Positions 6,860 to 14,570 of a stretch of 64,000 nucleotides of DNA are shown here, piece after piece. The stretch spans positions 509,541-573,540 of the forward strand of contig NZ_JALMDK010000002.1 of the NCBI RefSeq assembly GCF_023094165.1. Reading direction: 5' to 3'. A program made the position numbers and the translations under genes. This DNA comes from Crossiella sp. S99.2. GTDB lineage: Bacteria; Actinomycetota; Actinomycetes; Mycobacteriales; Pseudonocardiaceae. Position 1 is the first letter of the stretch, and every line of letters begins with the position of its first letter. The notes below the pieces were generated by a model that saw nothing but the letters and a program-made list of their open reading frames with translations, was not told where the DNA came from and did no database searches.

Positions 6860-9523
6860 TCAGCCGATGCCCCAGAACTGGTTCAGCCCGCGGTGGACGT
6901 GGTAGACGACGATGTCCGCGCCGTTGTTCGGGTTGAAGTTGCCCACGTCCACCGCCAGCCCGTTGCTGCCCGCGCGCAGCACCCTGGTCGCCGGGTTGTA
7001 GGTCCAGACCTGGCCGTCGCCGCCGCAGGGCTGCACGGTCACCAGTTGCGGGGCGGGCGGGTTGTCCGGGCCGTGGTCCAGGCAGCCGCCGCTGCCGATC
7101 GCCATCCGGCCGTCCAGGCGGTGGGTGAAACGCTGGGCCGGGCTGCCGTTGCAGTCGTAGAGCTGGATCTTGGTGCCGGGCGCTGACGAACCGCCCGCGG
7201 CGTCCAGGCAGCGGGCGCCGGTGAGGTCGGTGTGCAGCAGCGAGTTGTCCGGGCGCGGGCCACCGGCCGGGGTCCAGGTCTGGTTGGGGTTGCCCAGCGG
7301 GTGCCACAGGCCCAGTTCGGCACCGCCGTCGCTGCGGTTGCCGAAGACGTCCAGGACCAGGTTGTTCGGCGCCAGCAGGGCGCGTTTGGCGGTGTCATAG
7401 GTGAAGACCTGGCCGTCGCCGCCGCAGTCCTGGATGGTGACCACCCGGCCCGCGGCGGGCTGGTCGTCGCCGTAGTCCAGGCAGCCGCCACTGGCCACCG
7501 CCAGCCTGCCGTCGGCGCGCAGGCTGATCCGCTGGGCGTTGCTGCCGTTGCAGTCCCAGATCTGCACCTTGGTGCCCGGGGTGTTGCGGGCGCCCGCCGC
7601 GTCAATGCACCGCTCGCCGGGCTGGTCGGTGGTGACCGGCGCCTCGGTGAAGGTGGCCCGGCGCGGGGCCCGCGGGTCGAACCGGACCGGCACTGACACA
7701 CTGGGCGCGCCGGTGGCGGTGAGCAGGAAAAGCATGTGGTAACCGGGCAACGCGGCGGTCGCGTCGGCCGGGGCACGCAGCGTCATCCGACCGTCCACTG
7801 TGGACTCAACCGTCAGCTCCACGTGCCGCTGGGTGGTGTTGAGCGAGTGCGTGGAGGCGCTCGGGGCGACCAGCACCGCGCGGGTGGCCGGGGCCTCGCC
7901 CTGGTAGTCCACGGTGAAGGACTGCCCGTAGGACAACACCTCTGGCGCGTGCGTGATCGAGGGCCGCGGGCCGCGGAAGAGGTTCGGCGGCTGGTAGACC
8001 TCGATCGAGCCCAGCAGGTTGTCGTTCTTGTCCGGATCGCGGGTCAGCTGCTGGAACTCGTCCCCGGTGACCAGCACCCGGCCGTCGGCCAGCAGCACCG
8101 CGTTGGAGTGGTAGCCGCGCAGCATCGCCGAGGACGGGCCCAGCCGCCAGTTCTTGGTCGCCGGGTCGTACAGCTCCACCTGCCGGTATCGCTGATCGCC
8201 TTCGGCCACCTTGTATCCGGCGCCGTAGTCGCGCAGCGCGCCGCCGGTCTCGCCGTTGACCGAGAGCACGCCGCCGTCGGGCAGCAGCACCAGGTTGTCG
8301 TTGTTGCGGCTGAACGCCCGGGTGCTGTCGGTGATCCACTGTCCGGTGGCCGAGTCCAGCCGCAGCGCTTTGGGATCACCGGTGAGACCGCCGGCCAGCA
8401 GCGCCTGGGTCGGGCCCTGCGGACCGCCGGGCAGCGCCACCGCCGGGCCGTAGCGCCGGATCACCCCGTCCGGCCGGTCCGCCAGCCGCTGGATCGACCA
8501 GGAGGTGGTGTTGATCCGGTGCTGCTGGTCAGCGCCGCGGCCGAGCAGGTAGGTGGAGCCGTCGGCCATGGTGAAGGCGTGCGGGTAGTCCCAGGCGAAG
8601 ACCTGCATGGGCGCGGTCTCGCTGGGCAGGTTCGTCTGATTCCGTTGGGTGACACCGGGAATCGGGGTGTTCCGGGCCGGGAACAGCTCGGTTTTCGCGG
8701 TGAGCCAGCCGTTCTCGTCCTCGCCGGAGACGGTGCCGACCCGGCCGTCCGGGGTGAGGAAGGAGGTCGGGTACCAGCGGCCGACGGAGAGGTCCTGCTG
8801 CCGGTGCCAGGTCTCGGTCCACGGGTCGAAGGTGAACACCAGCCGGGCCCCGGACAGCTGGCCGTTCTTGGCCAGGTTGCCGCCGAAGACGGCCAGGTTC
8901 CCGTTGGGCAGGAACACCATCCCGGTGCAGAACAGCGGCGCGGGCCGGGCCTGCCCGGTGCCGTCCGGCATGTCGATCACCGGTGGCGGCACCGATTTCC
9001 ACGCGTTCGCCCCGGTGCCCGCGCTGGGGTCCCAGAGGTGCGCGCGGCCGCGGTTGCGCACGCCGACGGTGTAGGTCGGGCTGGTCTCTTCCTGGGGGTT
9101 CTTGGTCACCTCGTCGAAGCTGAAGCTGAGCACCTTGCCGGTGGGCAGCACCGCCACGTGCACGCCGTAGTCCGGCGAGGGCTGGGCGATCCCGCTGGTC
9201 TCGAACCGGCCCACCTCGTGCGCCGGACCGGGCGGCGGCGGGGTCTCACCCGGCGCGTCGAACCTGGCGTGCGGATCGGCCTTGCGCCCCTCTCGCAGTG
9301 CACGCTTGCGTGCCTCCAGGTGCTCGCGCGCGTGCTGCTCGCCGAGGATCTTGCGTTCCTGCTGGTAGAGGTACTCCGGGGTTTCCCGGTCCGGGCTGGC
9401 CCCCGGTGGCTGGCCATGGTTGTGCGAGCCGTGGTCGTGCGCGGCGTGCTCGTGCGGTGGGGCGGCCACGGCCGTCCCGGTGAGTAGTAGGGACAGCACC
9501 AGCCCAGGCAGGACTCTGCGCAC
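6860..9523 (-). CDS. Secreted galactose/glyoxal-oxidase-like copper radical enzyme with two ricin-type lectin modules
   Basis: An 887-residue exported protein. A signal peptide (1-20) is followed by a His-rich segment (HEHAAHDHGSHNHG, 24-37). A seven-bladed Kelch-like catalytic region has the copper-radical-oxidase pattern: Cys199 in LFCTGMVF and Tyr251 in RWYPTSF (expected thioether pair), Tyr471-His472 in RGYHSNAV, and His559 in STHSLNTTQR inside the DUF1929 cap (about 520-615). Two beta-trefoil ricin-B-like modules follow (about 633-753 and 765-885), each ending in a QxW-type NQTW/NQFW. These enzymes oxidise alcohols or aldehydes to give H2O2, and Streptomyces GlxA acts on glycans at hyphal tips. 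GTG 9523 is chosen because it opens directly onto the signal peptide. No cslA-like partner lies nearby. The substrate is unknown. Confidence 0.88.
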   Translation of the reverse strand: MRRVLPGLVLSLLLTGTAVAAPPHEHAAHDHGSHNHGQPPGASPDRETPEYLYQQERKILGEQHAREHLEARKRALREGRKADPHARFDAPGETPPPPGPAHEVGRFETSGIAQPSPDYGVHVAVLPTGKVLSFSFDEVTKNPQEETSPTYTVGVRNRGRAHLWDPSAGTGANAWKSVPPPVIDMPDGTGQARPAPLFCTGMVFLPNGNLAVFGGNLAKNGQLSGARLVFTFDPWTETWHRQQDLSVGRWYPTSFLTPDGRVGTVSGEDENGWLTAKTELFPARNTPIPGVTQRNQTNLPSETAPMQVFAWDYPHAFTMADGSTYLLGRGADQQHRINTTSWSIQRLADRPDGVIRRYGPAVALPGGPQGPTQALLAGGLTGDPKALRLDSATGQWITDSTRAFSRNNDNLVLLPDGGVLSVNGETGGALRDYGAGYKVAEGDQRYRQVELYDPATKNWRLGPSSAMLRGYHSNAVLLADGRVLVTGDEFQQLTRDPDKNDNLLGSIEVYQPPNLFRGPRPSITHAPEVLSYGQSFTVDYQGEAPATRAVLVAPSASTHSLNTTQRHVELTVESTVDGRMTLRAPADATAALPGYHMLFLLTATGAPSVSVPVRFDPRAPRRATFTEAPVTTDQPGERCIDAAGARNTPGTKVQIWDCNGSNAQRISLRADGRLAVASGGCLDYGDDQPAAGRVVTIQDCGGDGQVFTYDTAKRALLAPNNLVLDVFGNRSDGGAELGLWHPLGNPNQTWTPAGGPRPDNSLLHTDLTGARCLDAAGGSSAPGTKIQLYDCNGSPAQRFTHRLDGRMAIGSGGCLDHGPDNPPAPQLVTVQPCGGDGQVWTYNPATRVLRAGSNGLAVDVGNFNPNNGADIVVYHVHRGLNQFWGIG

Positions 9524-9572
9524 GCCAAACACACCTTCCGTTACGGAGTGGGATTGGGCGTGAGTTCCCCCC

Positions 9573-9591
9573 GACGGGCCTGCCGCCCGTC
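9573..9591. other. Stem-loop in the divergent oxidase/MarR gap
   Basis: A perfect 7-bp hairpin, GACGGGC-CTGCC-GCCCGTC, lies 50 bases upstream of the oxidase start in the 184-base gap before the MarR gene. It may be in the oxidase 5' leader or an operator. The rest of this gap shows only the MarR promoter elements. Confidence 0.3.
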
Positions 9592-9650
9592 CTTCAGTTG
9601 ACGATGCGATTGCCGTTCTGGGTAGAGCCGAATGGCCGCAACCGGGAGCC

Positions 9651-9666
9651 TTGTGTCGTAGGACAA
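9651..9666. promoter_or_regulatory. Candidate MarR operator
   Basis: TTGT-N8-ACAA, a short symmetric motif of the kind bound by MarR dimers, sits 42 bases before the MarR start and just upstream of its -10-like TATGCT (9696-9701). This suggests autoregulation, but the motif is short and the call is weak. Confidence 0.3.
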
Positions 9667-9707
9667 ACAGGGCAGCCGGGGTGAAAGTCGTGAGGTATGC
9701 TAAGGAT

Positions 9708-10139
9708 GTGTCGGAGTTTGAGACAGAGCCCACCCTCGCCAGCCGGTTGCGGCTGTCCGTCGTGCGGCTCAACCGCAGGCTTCGCGCCCAGCGCACCGAT
9801 TCCACGGTCACGCTGACCCAGCTCTCGGCGCTGTCCTGCCTGTTCAAGTGCGGACCGCTGACCCCGGGTGAGCTGGCGGCCAAGGAAGGCGTGCAGCCGC
9901 CCTCGATGACGAGGGTCATCGCCGCGCTGGAGGACCACCGCTTCGCCACCCGGCGGCCGCATCCCACGGACGGCAGGCAGGCGATCGTGGAGATCAGCGA
10001 GCAGGGGCGGGCGTTCATCCGGGCCGATGTGCAGGCGCGGGAACGCTGGCTGGACAAGCAGTTGGCCGAACTCGACGACTCGGACCGGGAAGTGCTGGCC
10101 CGTGCCGCCGAGATCATAGACAGGATGGCGGGGCAGTAA
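9708..10139 (+). CDS. MarR-family transcriptional regulator
   Basis: A 143-residue winged-helix regulator. The MarR core is visible in LTQLSALSCLFKCGPLTPGELAAKEGVQPPSMTRVIAALEDH (helix-turn-helix) and the wing RRPHPTDGRQAIVEISEQG, with an amphipathic dimerisation helix at the end. GTG 9708 is chosen: TATGCT ends 6 bases upstream with no real Shine-Dalgarno spacing, the leaderless pattern, and the protein then begins directly at the dimerisation helix. The MFS transporter starts 3 bases after the stop, so this is a regulator-transporter operon. It probably represses itself and the transporter and is relieved by an exported compound, which is inference. Confidence 0.88.
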   Translation: MSEFETEPTLASRLRLSVVRLNRRLRAQRTDSTVTLTQLSALSCLFKCGPLTPGELAAKEGVQPPSMTRVIAALEDHRFATRRPHPTDGRQAIVEISEQGRAFIRADVQARERWLDKQLAELDDSDREVLARAAEIIDRMAGQ

Positions 10140-10142
10140 CGA

Positions 10143-11504
10143 GTGACGACCTACGCGGAACGTGAGCCGGAACAGTTAGACCGTTCACCCAACGACTCCC
10201 CATCCCCGCGTAGCAGTCCATCTCCGGTACGGCGCAAGGGCATGTTCGCCTCGCTGCGCACCCGCAACTACCGCTACTTCGTCGCAGGCGCGAGCGTCTC
10301 GCTGATCGGCGTCTGGATGCAGCGGGTCGCCCAGGACTGGCTGGTCCTGGATCTCTCGCACGGCAGCGCGGTCGCCCTCGGCATCGCCGCCGCCCTGCAG
10401 TTCGCGCCCACCCTGGTGTTCTCGCTGTGGGCAGGCGTGCTGGCCGACCGGATGGACAAGCGCAAGCTGCTGATCGGCCTGCAGACCGCGATGGGCCTGT
10501 GCGCGCTGGCACTGGGCCTGCTGGTGGTCACCGGCGCCGCGCAGCTCTGGCACGTCTACGCGCTCTGCCTGGCGCTGGGCTGTTTCACCGCGGTGGAGAC
10601 GCCGGTGCGGCAGTCCTTCGTGGTGGAGATGGTCGGCAAGGACCAGGTGACCAACGCGGTCGCGCTGAACTCGATGAACTTCAACCTGGCCCGGATCACC
10701 GGCCCGGCCATCGCCGGCGTGCTGATCACCTTGATCGGCACCGGCTGGGTGTTCCTGCTCAACGCGGCCACCTTCGTCACGGTGATCCTCGGCCTGTTCC
10801 TGATGAACCCGGCCCAGCTGCACCGCAGCCCGCCGGTGCCCAGGGCCAAGGGCCAGCTGCGCGAGGGCCTGCGCTACGTGCGCGGCCGCAAGGACCTGGT
10901 CGTGCTGATGGTGCTGGTGTTCTTCGTCAGCACCTTCGGCCTCAACTTCAGCACCACCCTGGCGGTGGTGGCGCGCAACGTCTTCCAGCGCGACGCCGAC
11001 GGCTACGGCCTGCTCTCCACCCTGCTGGCGGCCGGCACCTTCCTGGGCGCGCTGCTGGCCGCCCGGCGCAGCACCAAGGGCAAGCCGCGGCTGCGGGTGA
11101 TGATCGGCGGCGCGATCGTGTTCGGGATCCTGGAGATCGTGGTCGGGCTGATGCCCACCTTCACCGCGCTGGGGCTGATGCTGATCCCCACCGGCATCGC
11201 CGTGATGACGTTCACAACCACGGCCAACTCGACCGTCCAGCTGGCCGTCCGGCCGGACATGCGCGGCCGGGTGATGGGCCTGTACATGCTGGTCTTCCTG
11301 GGTGGCACCCCGCTGGGCAGTCCGGTGATGGGGTGGGTCGCGCAGGAGTTCGGGGGCCAGGCGCCGCTGCTGGTGGGCGGGATCGTGTCCCTGCTGGCCG
11401 CAATCGTGTGCGGAGCCGTTCTCGCAGGTCGCGGCGGCATGCGCTGGCCGGTCGGCCGATGGTCACGCTTTCGAGGGCGTCGCCGGGGCTTGACGACCGA
11501 GTGA
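10143..11504 (+). CDS. MFS exporter (EntS-like)
   Basis: A 453-residue major facilitator. The first membrane segment follows a conserved FASLRTRNYRYFVAGASVSLIGVWMQ phrase, and the A-motif-like loop WAGVLADRMDKRKLL between helices 2 and 3 is clear. Twelve hydrophobic segments can be followed to an Arg-rich tail. This is the branch that includes enterobactin exporter EntS and many drug exporters. It is co-transcribed with the upstream MarR gene (3-base gap). An IdeR-type iron box overlaps its stop codon, but that box is downstream and so does not control this gene's promoter. The exported substrate is unknown; a siderophore or drug are both possible. Confidence 0.85.
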   Translation: MTTYAEREPEQLDRSPNDSPSPRSSPSPVRRKGMFASLRTRNYRYFVAGASVSLIGVWMQRVAQDWLVLDLSHGSAVALGIAAALQFAPTLVFSLWAGVLADRMDKRKLLIGLQTAMGLCALALGLLVVTGAAQLWHVYALCLALGCFTAVETPVRQSFVVEMVGKDQVTNAVALNSMNFNLARITGPAIAGVLITLIGTGWVFLLNAATFVTVILGLFLMNPAQLHRSPPVPRAKGQLREGLRYVRGRKDLVVLMVLVFFVSTFGLNFSTTLAVVARNVFQRDADGYGLLSTLLAAGTFLGALLAARRSTKGKPRLRVMIGGAIVFGILEIVVGLMPTFTALGLMLIPTGIAVMTFTTTANSTVQLAVRPDMRGRVMGLYMLVFLGGTPLGSPVMGWVAQEFGGQAPLLVGGIVSLLAAIVCGAVLAGRGGMRWPVGRWSRFRGRRRGLTTE

Positions 11505-11520
11505 AGTAAGCCTAACCTAA
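11502..11520 (+). promoter_or_regulatory. IdeR/DtxR-type iron box (orphan)
   Basis: TGAAGTAAGCCTAACCTAA matches the 19-base IdeR/DtxR consensus TTAGGTTAGGCTAACCTAA at 15 of 19 positions. It overlaps the MFS stop codon. No annotated promoter faces it: the downstream + strand holds only about 40 bases before a strong terminator, and the next gene runs the other way. Confidence 0.6.
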
Positions 11521-11563
11521 GTCTTGTCCGCTTCGTGGTGGGAGCGGCAGTCAGTTCGGGAAC

Positions 11564-11608
11564 AGAGTGAGGCCCCGGCTCCGCAAGGAGTCCGGGGCCT
11601 CACTCTTT
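11564..11608. terminator. Strong intrinsic terminator between MFS and superoxide dismutase genes
   Basis: A perfect 15-bp stem (arms 11564-11578 and 11592-11606, AGAGTGAGGCCCCGG and its complement) with a 13-base loop, followed by TTTC. It lies between convergent genes and should stop transcription from either side. Confidence 0.85.
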
Positions 11609-11660
11609 CGGCGACGTCAACTTGTCGGAGCATCCACCGCCGAAGTTCTGGGTGCTGCGA

Positions 11661-12284
11661 TCAGGGCAGCAGCAGGCCGTTCTTGCCCGCGCGGGCGTCC
11701 TCGAAGCGCTTGCCGACCTCGGCCCAGTCCACGATGTTCCACAGGGCGTTGATGTAGTCGGCCTTCACGTTGCGGTACTGCAGGTAGTACGCGTGCTCCC
11801 ACACATCGAAGACCACCAGGGGGGTGGTGGCGATCGAGAGGTTGGAGTGGTGGTCCTTGAGCTGCTGGGTGATCAGCCGCCGGCCGATCGGGTCCCAGGC
11901 CAGCACGCCCCAGCCGGAGCCCTGGATGGTGGTGGAGACGGCGTTGAGCTGGGCGCGCAGCTTGTCGAAGGAGCCGAACTCCTCATCGATCGCGGCGGCG
12001 AGTTCGCCGGTGGGCTTGTCCCCGCCGTTGGGCGAGAGGATCTTCCACCACACCACGTGCATGGCGTGTCCGGCCAGGTTGAAGGCCAGGGTGTGCTCCA
12101 GGCCGACGATCGAGCCGAAGTCGCCCTTGTCCCGGGCTTCGGCGATCTTGTCCAGGGTGTCGTTGGTGCCCTTGACGTAGGCCGCGTGGTGCTTGCTGTG
12201 GTGCAGCTCGTTGATCTCGCCGCTGATCGCCGGCGCGAGCGCGGAGTAGTCGTAGTCCAGATCGGGCAGGACGTAGGCGCCCAT
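11661..12284 (-). CDS. sodA: Superoxide dismutase, Fe/Mn family (Fe-type features)
   Basis: A 207-residue cytoplasmic superoxide dismutase. Metal ligands are visible as His28 (ELHHSKHH), His76 (AGHAMHVVWW), Asp160 and His164 (FDVWEHAYYLQY). His145 in LKDHHSNL occupies the position where M. tuberculosis FeSOD has histidine instead of glutamine, which favours iron. ATG 12284 has a strong Shine-Dalgarno site (GGGGAGG, 7 bases upstream). A Nur-like box lies 51-67 bases upstream, matching the known nickel-dependent repression of sodF in Streptomyces. No sodN is in the window. The family call is near certain; the metal is inference. Confidence 0.95.
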   Translation of the reverse strand: MGAYVLPDLDYDYSALAPAISGEINELHHSKHHAAYVKGTNDTLDKIAEARDKGDFGSIVGLEHTLAFNLAGHAMHVVWWKILSPNGGDKPTGELAAAIDEEFGSFDKLRAQLNAVSTTIQGSGWGVLAWDPIGRRLITQQLKDHHSNLSIATTPLVVFDVWEHAYYLQYRNVKADYINALWNIVDWAEVGKRFEDARAGKNGLLLP

Positions 12285-12334
12285 CAAGAGCCTCCCCATG
12301 TGAATGGCAGTCAGTTCATGAGAGTGCTGTGCAA

Positions 12335-12351
12335 CTACAAGTTACTTGCAA
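12335..12351 (-). promoter_or_regulatory. Nur-like (nickel-responsive) operator upstream of sodA
   Basis: CTACAA-GTTAC-TTGCAA matches the Streptomyces Nur motif TTGCAA-N5-TTGCAA at 10 of 12 defined positions. It lies 51-67 bases before the sodA start, where repressor binding would block the promoter. A third related TGCAAC word begins at 12330. Confidence 0.5.
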
Positions 12352-12424
12352 CAAGCCATGGTCACGAGTTGGGGTCGGCAGTTTGACCTGGCTTGTCCTG
12401 CCGGGTGAGCATCAGCGTCAGAAG

Positions 12425-12546
12425 TCCGAATGTTCGCCCTCAGGCAGGGGAAGCCGGTCGAAATCCGGCGCTGACCCGCAACGGTGGGCCGCTTCACGCG
12501 GTGAGCCCGAGTACCTGCCGAGGGTGCGATCACCGATCTCCGTCGA
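12425..12546 (+). ncRNA. Cobalamin riboswitch
   Basis: The conserved B12-riboswitch core is readable: AGGGGAAGCCGGTCGAAA (12446 onward), TCCGGCGCTGACCCGCAACGG, then GAGCCCGAGTACCTGCC ending at 12519. The 3' CCTGCC (12513-12518) can pair with GGCAGG at 12443-12448, and another CCTGCC at 12397-12402 offers an alternative pairing. It ends just before btuF with its ribosome binding site (GGAAGG, 12554-12559), so adenosylcobalamin probably controls translation initiation or transcription of btuFCD. The outer boundaries are approximate. Confidence 0.88.
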
Positions 12547-12564
12547 GGCTCGCGGAAGGTGTCC

Positions 12565-13542
12565 ATGAAGAAGTCGTTGCTCGCCGCTGTGTGCGTGCTC
12601 ACGCTCTCGTTCTCGGCGTGTGGGAGCCCAGCGGCCGCTCCGCAAACCCCTGCCGCGGCCGCGCAGGAGATCGTCAACTGCGGCCGGACGCAGAAGTTCG
12701 ACGGTCAGCCCAAGCGGATCCTGAGCATGAACCAGCACGCCACCGAGGTGCTGGTGGCGCTGGGGGTGACCGACCGGATCGTGGGCACCGCCTACCCGGA
12801 CACCCCGGACGTGCCCGCGGCCATCGCCACCGACTACGCCAAGGTCAAGACCATCTCGCAGAAGTACCCGACCCTGGAGCAACTGCTCGGCACCGAGCCG
12901 GACCTGGTGGTCGGCGGCTACGCCAGCGCCTTCGCCGAGAAGGACGGCCGCGGCCGGGACGCCCTGGAGGCCAAGGGGATCCGCACCTTCCTGCTCTCGG
13001 AGAACTGCCCGGACGCCACCGCGGCCATCGGCACCTACACCGATGACCTGGGCGTGCTCGGCCGGCTGCTCGGCGCGACCGAGCAGGCCGGCAGGCTGAT
13101 CGGGGAGACCACCAGGGCCGTGGACGAGGTGACCGCCAAGGTCGCCGCCGCGAACAAGCCGGCGGTGCCGGTGTTCTTCTACGACAGCGGCGAGCAGGCC
13201 CCGTTCACCGTCGGCGGGCGTGGGCTGGGCAACGACCTGGCCAAGCGGGCAGGCGGCCGCAACATCTTCGCCGACGTGCCCAAGGTCTTCGGCGACGCGA
13301 GCTGGGAACAGGTCGGCGACCGCGCGCCCGAGGTGATCGTGCTGGTGGACTACCTCGGCGACAACGGCGGCGTGGACGCCAAACGCCGCTTCCTGGAAGG
13401 TCATCCGCTGGCCAAGGGCACTCCGGCGGTGCGGAACAAGCGGTTCGTCACGCTCACCCTGCCCGACCTGATCGAAGGCATCCGGCTGCCCGCGGCGCTG
13501 CGCACGCTCACCGCCGGGCTGCACCCGGACCTGGCCAAGTGA
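12565..13542 (+). CDS. btuF: Cobalamin (or corrinoid) ABC transporter, substrate-binding lipoprotein
   Basis: A 325-residue BtuF/FecB-type solute-binding protein. A lipoprotein signal ends in SFSAC (Cys19), and the two-lobed binding fold starts with RILSMNQHATEVLVALGVTDRIVG. Helical-backbone features typical of metal-chelate binding proteins include EPDLVVGGYASAF, GGRNIFADV and EVIVLVDYLG. ATG 12565 is preferred over GTG 12559 because GGAAGG lies 5 bases before it. The upstream cobalamin riboswitch makes B12 or a precursor the likely ligand. It overlaps the permease gene by 4 bases. Confidence 0.9.
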   Translation: MKKSLLAAVCVLTLSFSACGSPAAAPQTPAAAAQEIVNCGRTQKFDGQPKRILSMNQHATEVLVALGVTDRIVGTAYPDTPDVPAAIATDYAKVKTISQKYPTLEQLLGTEPDLVVGGYASAFAEKDGRGRDALEAKGIRTFLLSENCPDATAAIGTYTDDLGVLGRLLGATEQAGRLIGETTRAVDEVTAKVAAANKPAVPVFFYDSGEQAPFTVGGRGLGNDLAKRAGGRNIFADVPKVFGDASWEQVGDRAPEVIVLVDYLGDNGGVDAKRRFLEGHPLAKGTPAVRNKRFVTLTLPDLIEGIRLPAALRTLTAGLHPDLAK

Positions 13543-14570
13543 CCAGGGTTCCCCTCGGCCTGACCCTGCTGCTCGGTTTCCTGGCGCTGCTCGGCGCCGC
13601 CAGCCTGGCCCTGTCCTTCGGGTCGGTGGCGGTGCCGGTCGGCCAGGTGTGGCGGATCCTGCTGCACTGGGCCGCACCCGGGCTGGTCGAGGCCGACTGG
13701 ACGCCGGTGCGGGCGGCGATCATCCGCGAGTCCCGGCTGCCCAGGGTGGTGCTGGCGGTGCTGGTCGGCGCGGCGCTCGCGCTGGCCGGGGCGGTGGCCC
13801 AGGTGGTCACCCGCAACCCCCTCGCGGACCCGTACCTGCTGGGCGTCAACTCCGGGGCCGGGTTCTTCGTGGCCGTGGTGCTGGTGCTGGGCATCGGCGC
13901 CGGGGTGCTCGGCGCGGCCACCGTGCCGCTCGCGGCCTTCCTGGGTGCGCTGGTGGCGTTGCTGCTGGTGCTCACGGTGGCCGGGCGGTTCGGTTCGGTG
14001 ACCGCGCTGGTGCTCGGCGGACTCGGCGTGGCGCAGATCTTCGGCGCCGGCATCCTGATGGTGATCTTCCTGGCGGCCAAGGGCGATCAGGCCAAGCAGG
14101 TGCTGTTCTGGCTCAGCGGCGGACTCGGCGATGCCCGCTGGGAGAGCATGGTCGTGCCCGGAGTGGTGCTCGTGCTGGCGCTGGCCGCCGGCATGGCGGT
14201 CGGGCGCTGGCTCAACCTGCTCTCCGCCGGCGATGACGGGGCGGCCGCGCTCGGCGTGAATCCGAAGAAGCTGCGGTTGCTGGCCCTGATCGGGGTCGCG
14301 CTGCTGGCCGGGACCTCGGTCACGGTGGCCGGTGGCATCGCCTTCGTCGGGCTGATCATCCCGCAGGCGGCCGCGTTCCTGGTCGGCGCGGACGCCCGAC
14401 GGCTGCTGCCGGTGGCCGCGCTGCTCGGCGGGGTGTTCCTGGTCGCGGCGGACCTGCTGGCCAGGGTGGTGATCGCGCCGCTGGAGATCCCGGTCGGCGC
14501 GGTCACCTCCTCGGTGGGCGGGGTGGTGTTCCTGGTGATGCTGTACCGGCGGCGGGGGAGGGCGGCATGA
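13539..14570 (+). CDS. btuC: Cobalamin ABC transporter permease (FecCD family)
   Basis: A 343-residue FecCD-type permease with about ten membrane helices. Landmarks are RLPRVVLAVLVGAALALAGAVAQVVTRNPLADPYLLGVNSGAG at the N-terminal third and VTVAGGIAFVGLIIPQAAAFLVG, the loop that docks the ATPase. It is flanked by the binding protein and the ATPase with 4-base overlaps on both sides, which fix its start and place it under the cobalamin riboswitch. The substrate follows from the riboswitch rather than from the permease itself. Confidence 0.9.
   Translation: MTRVPLGLTLLLGFLALLGAASLALSFGSVAVPVGQVWRILLHWAAPGLVEADWTPVRAAIIRESRLPRVVLAVLVGAALALAGAVAQVVTRNPLADPYLLGVNSGAGFFVAVVLVLGIGAGVLGAATVPLAAFLGALVALLLVLTVAGRFGSVTALVLGGLGVAQIFGAGILMVIFLAAKGDQAKQVLFWLSGGLGDARWESMVVPGVVLVLALAAGMAVGRWLNLLSAGDDGAAALGVNPKKLRLLALIGVALLAGTSVTVAGGIAFVGLIIPQAAAFLVGADARRLLPVAALLGGVFLVAADLLARVVIAPLEIPVGAVTSSVGGVVFLVMLYRRRGRAA

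Noticed and set aside
5271..7307. Long upstream extension of the DUF2530 frame
   Set aside because: It runs antisense through the NCS2 gene and part of the oxidase. The recognisable DUF2530 protein begins near 5270.
9524..10117. A 198-codon N-terminal extension of the oxidase frame
   Set aside because: It covers the MarR gene antisense and lacks any signal peptide. GTG 9523 opens exactly on the signal sequence.
11661..12299. GTG or ATG upstream of 12284 as the sodA start
   Set aside because: The upstream extension (MGRLL) would overlap the strong Shine-Dalgarno site that serves ATG 12284.
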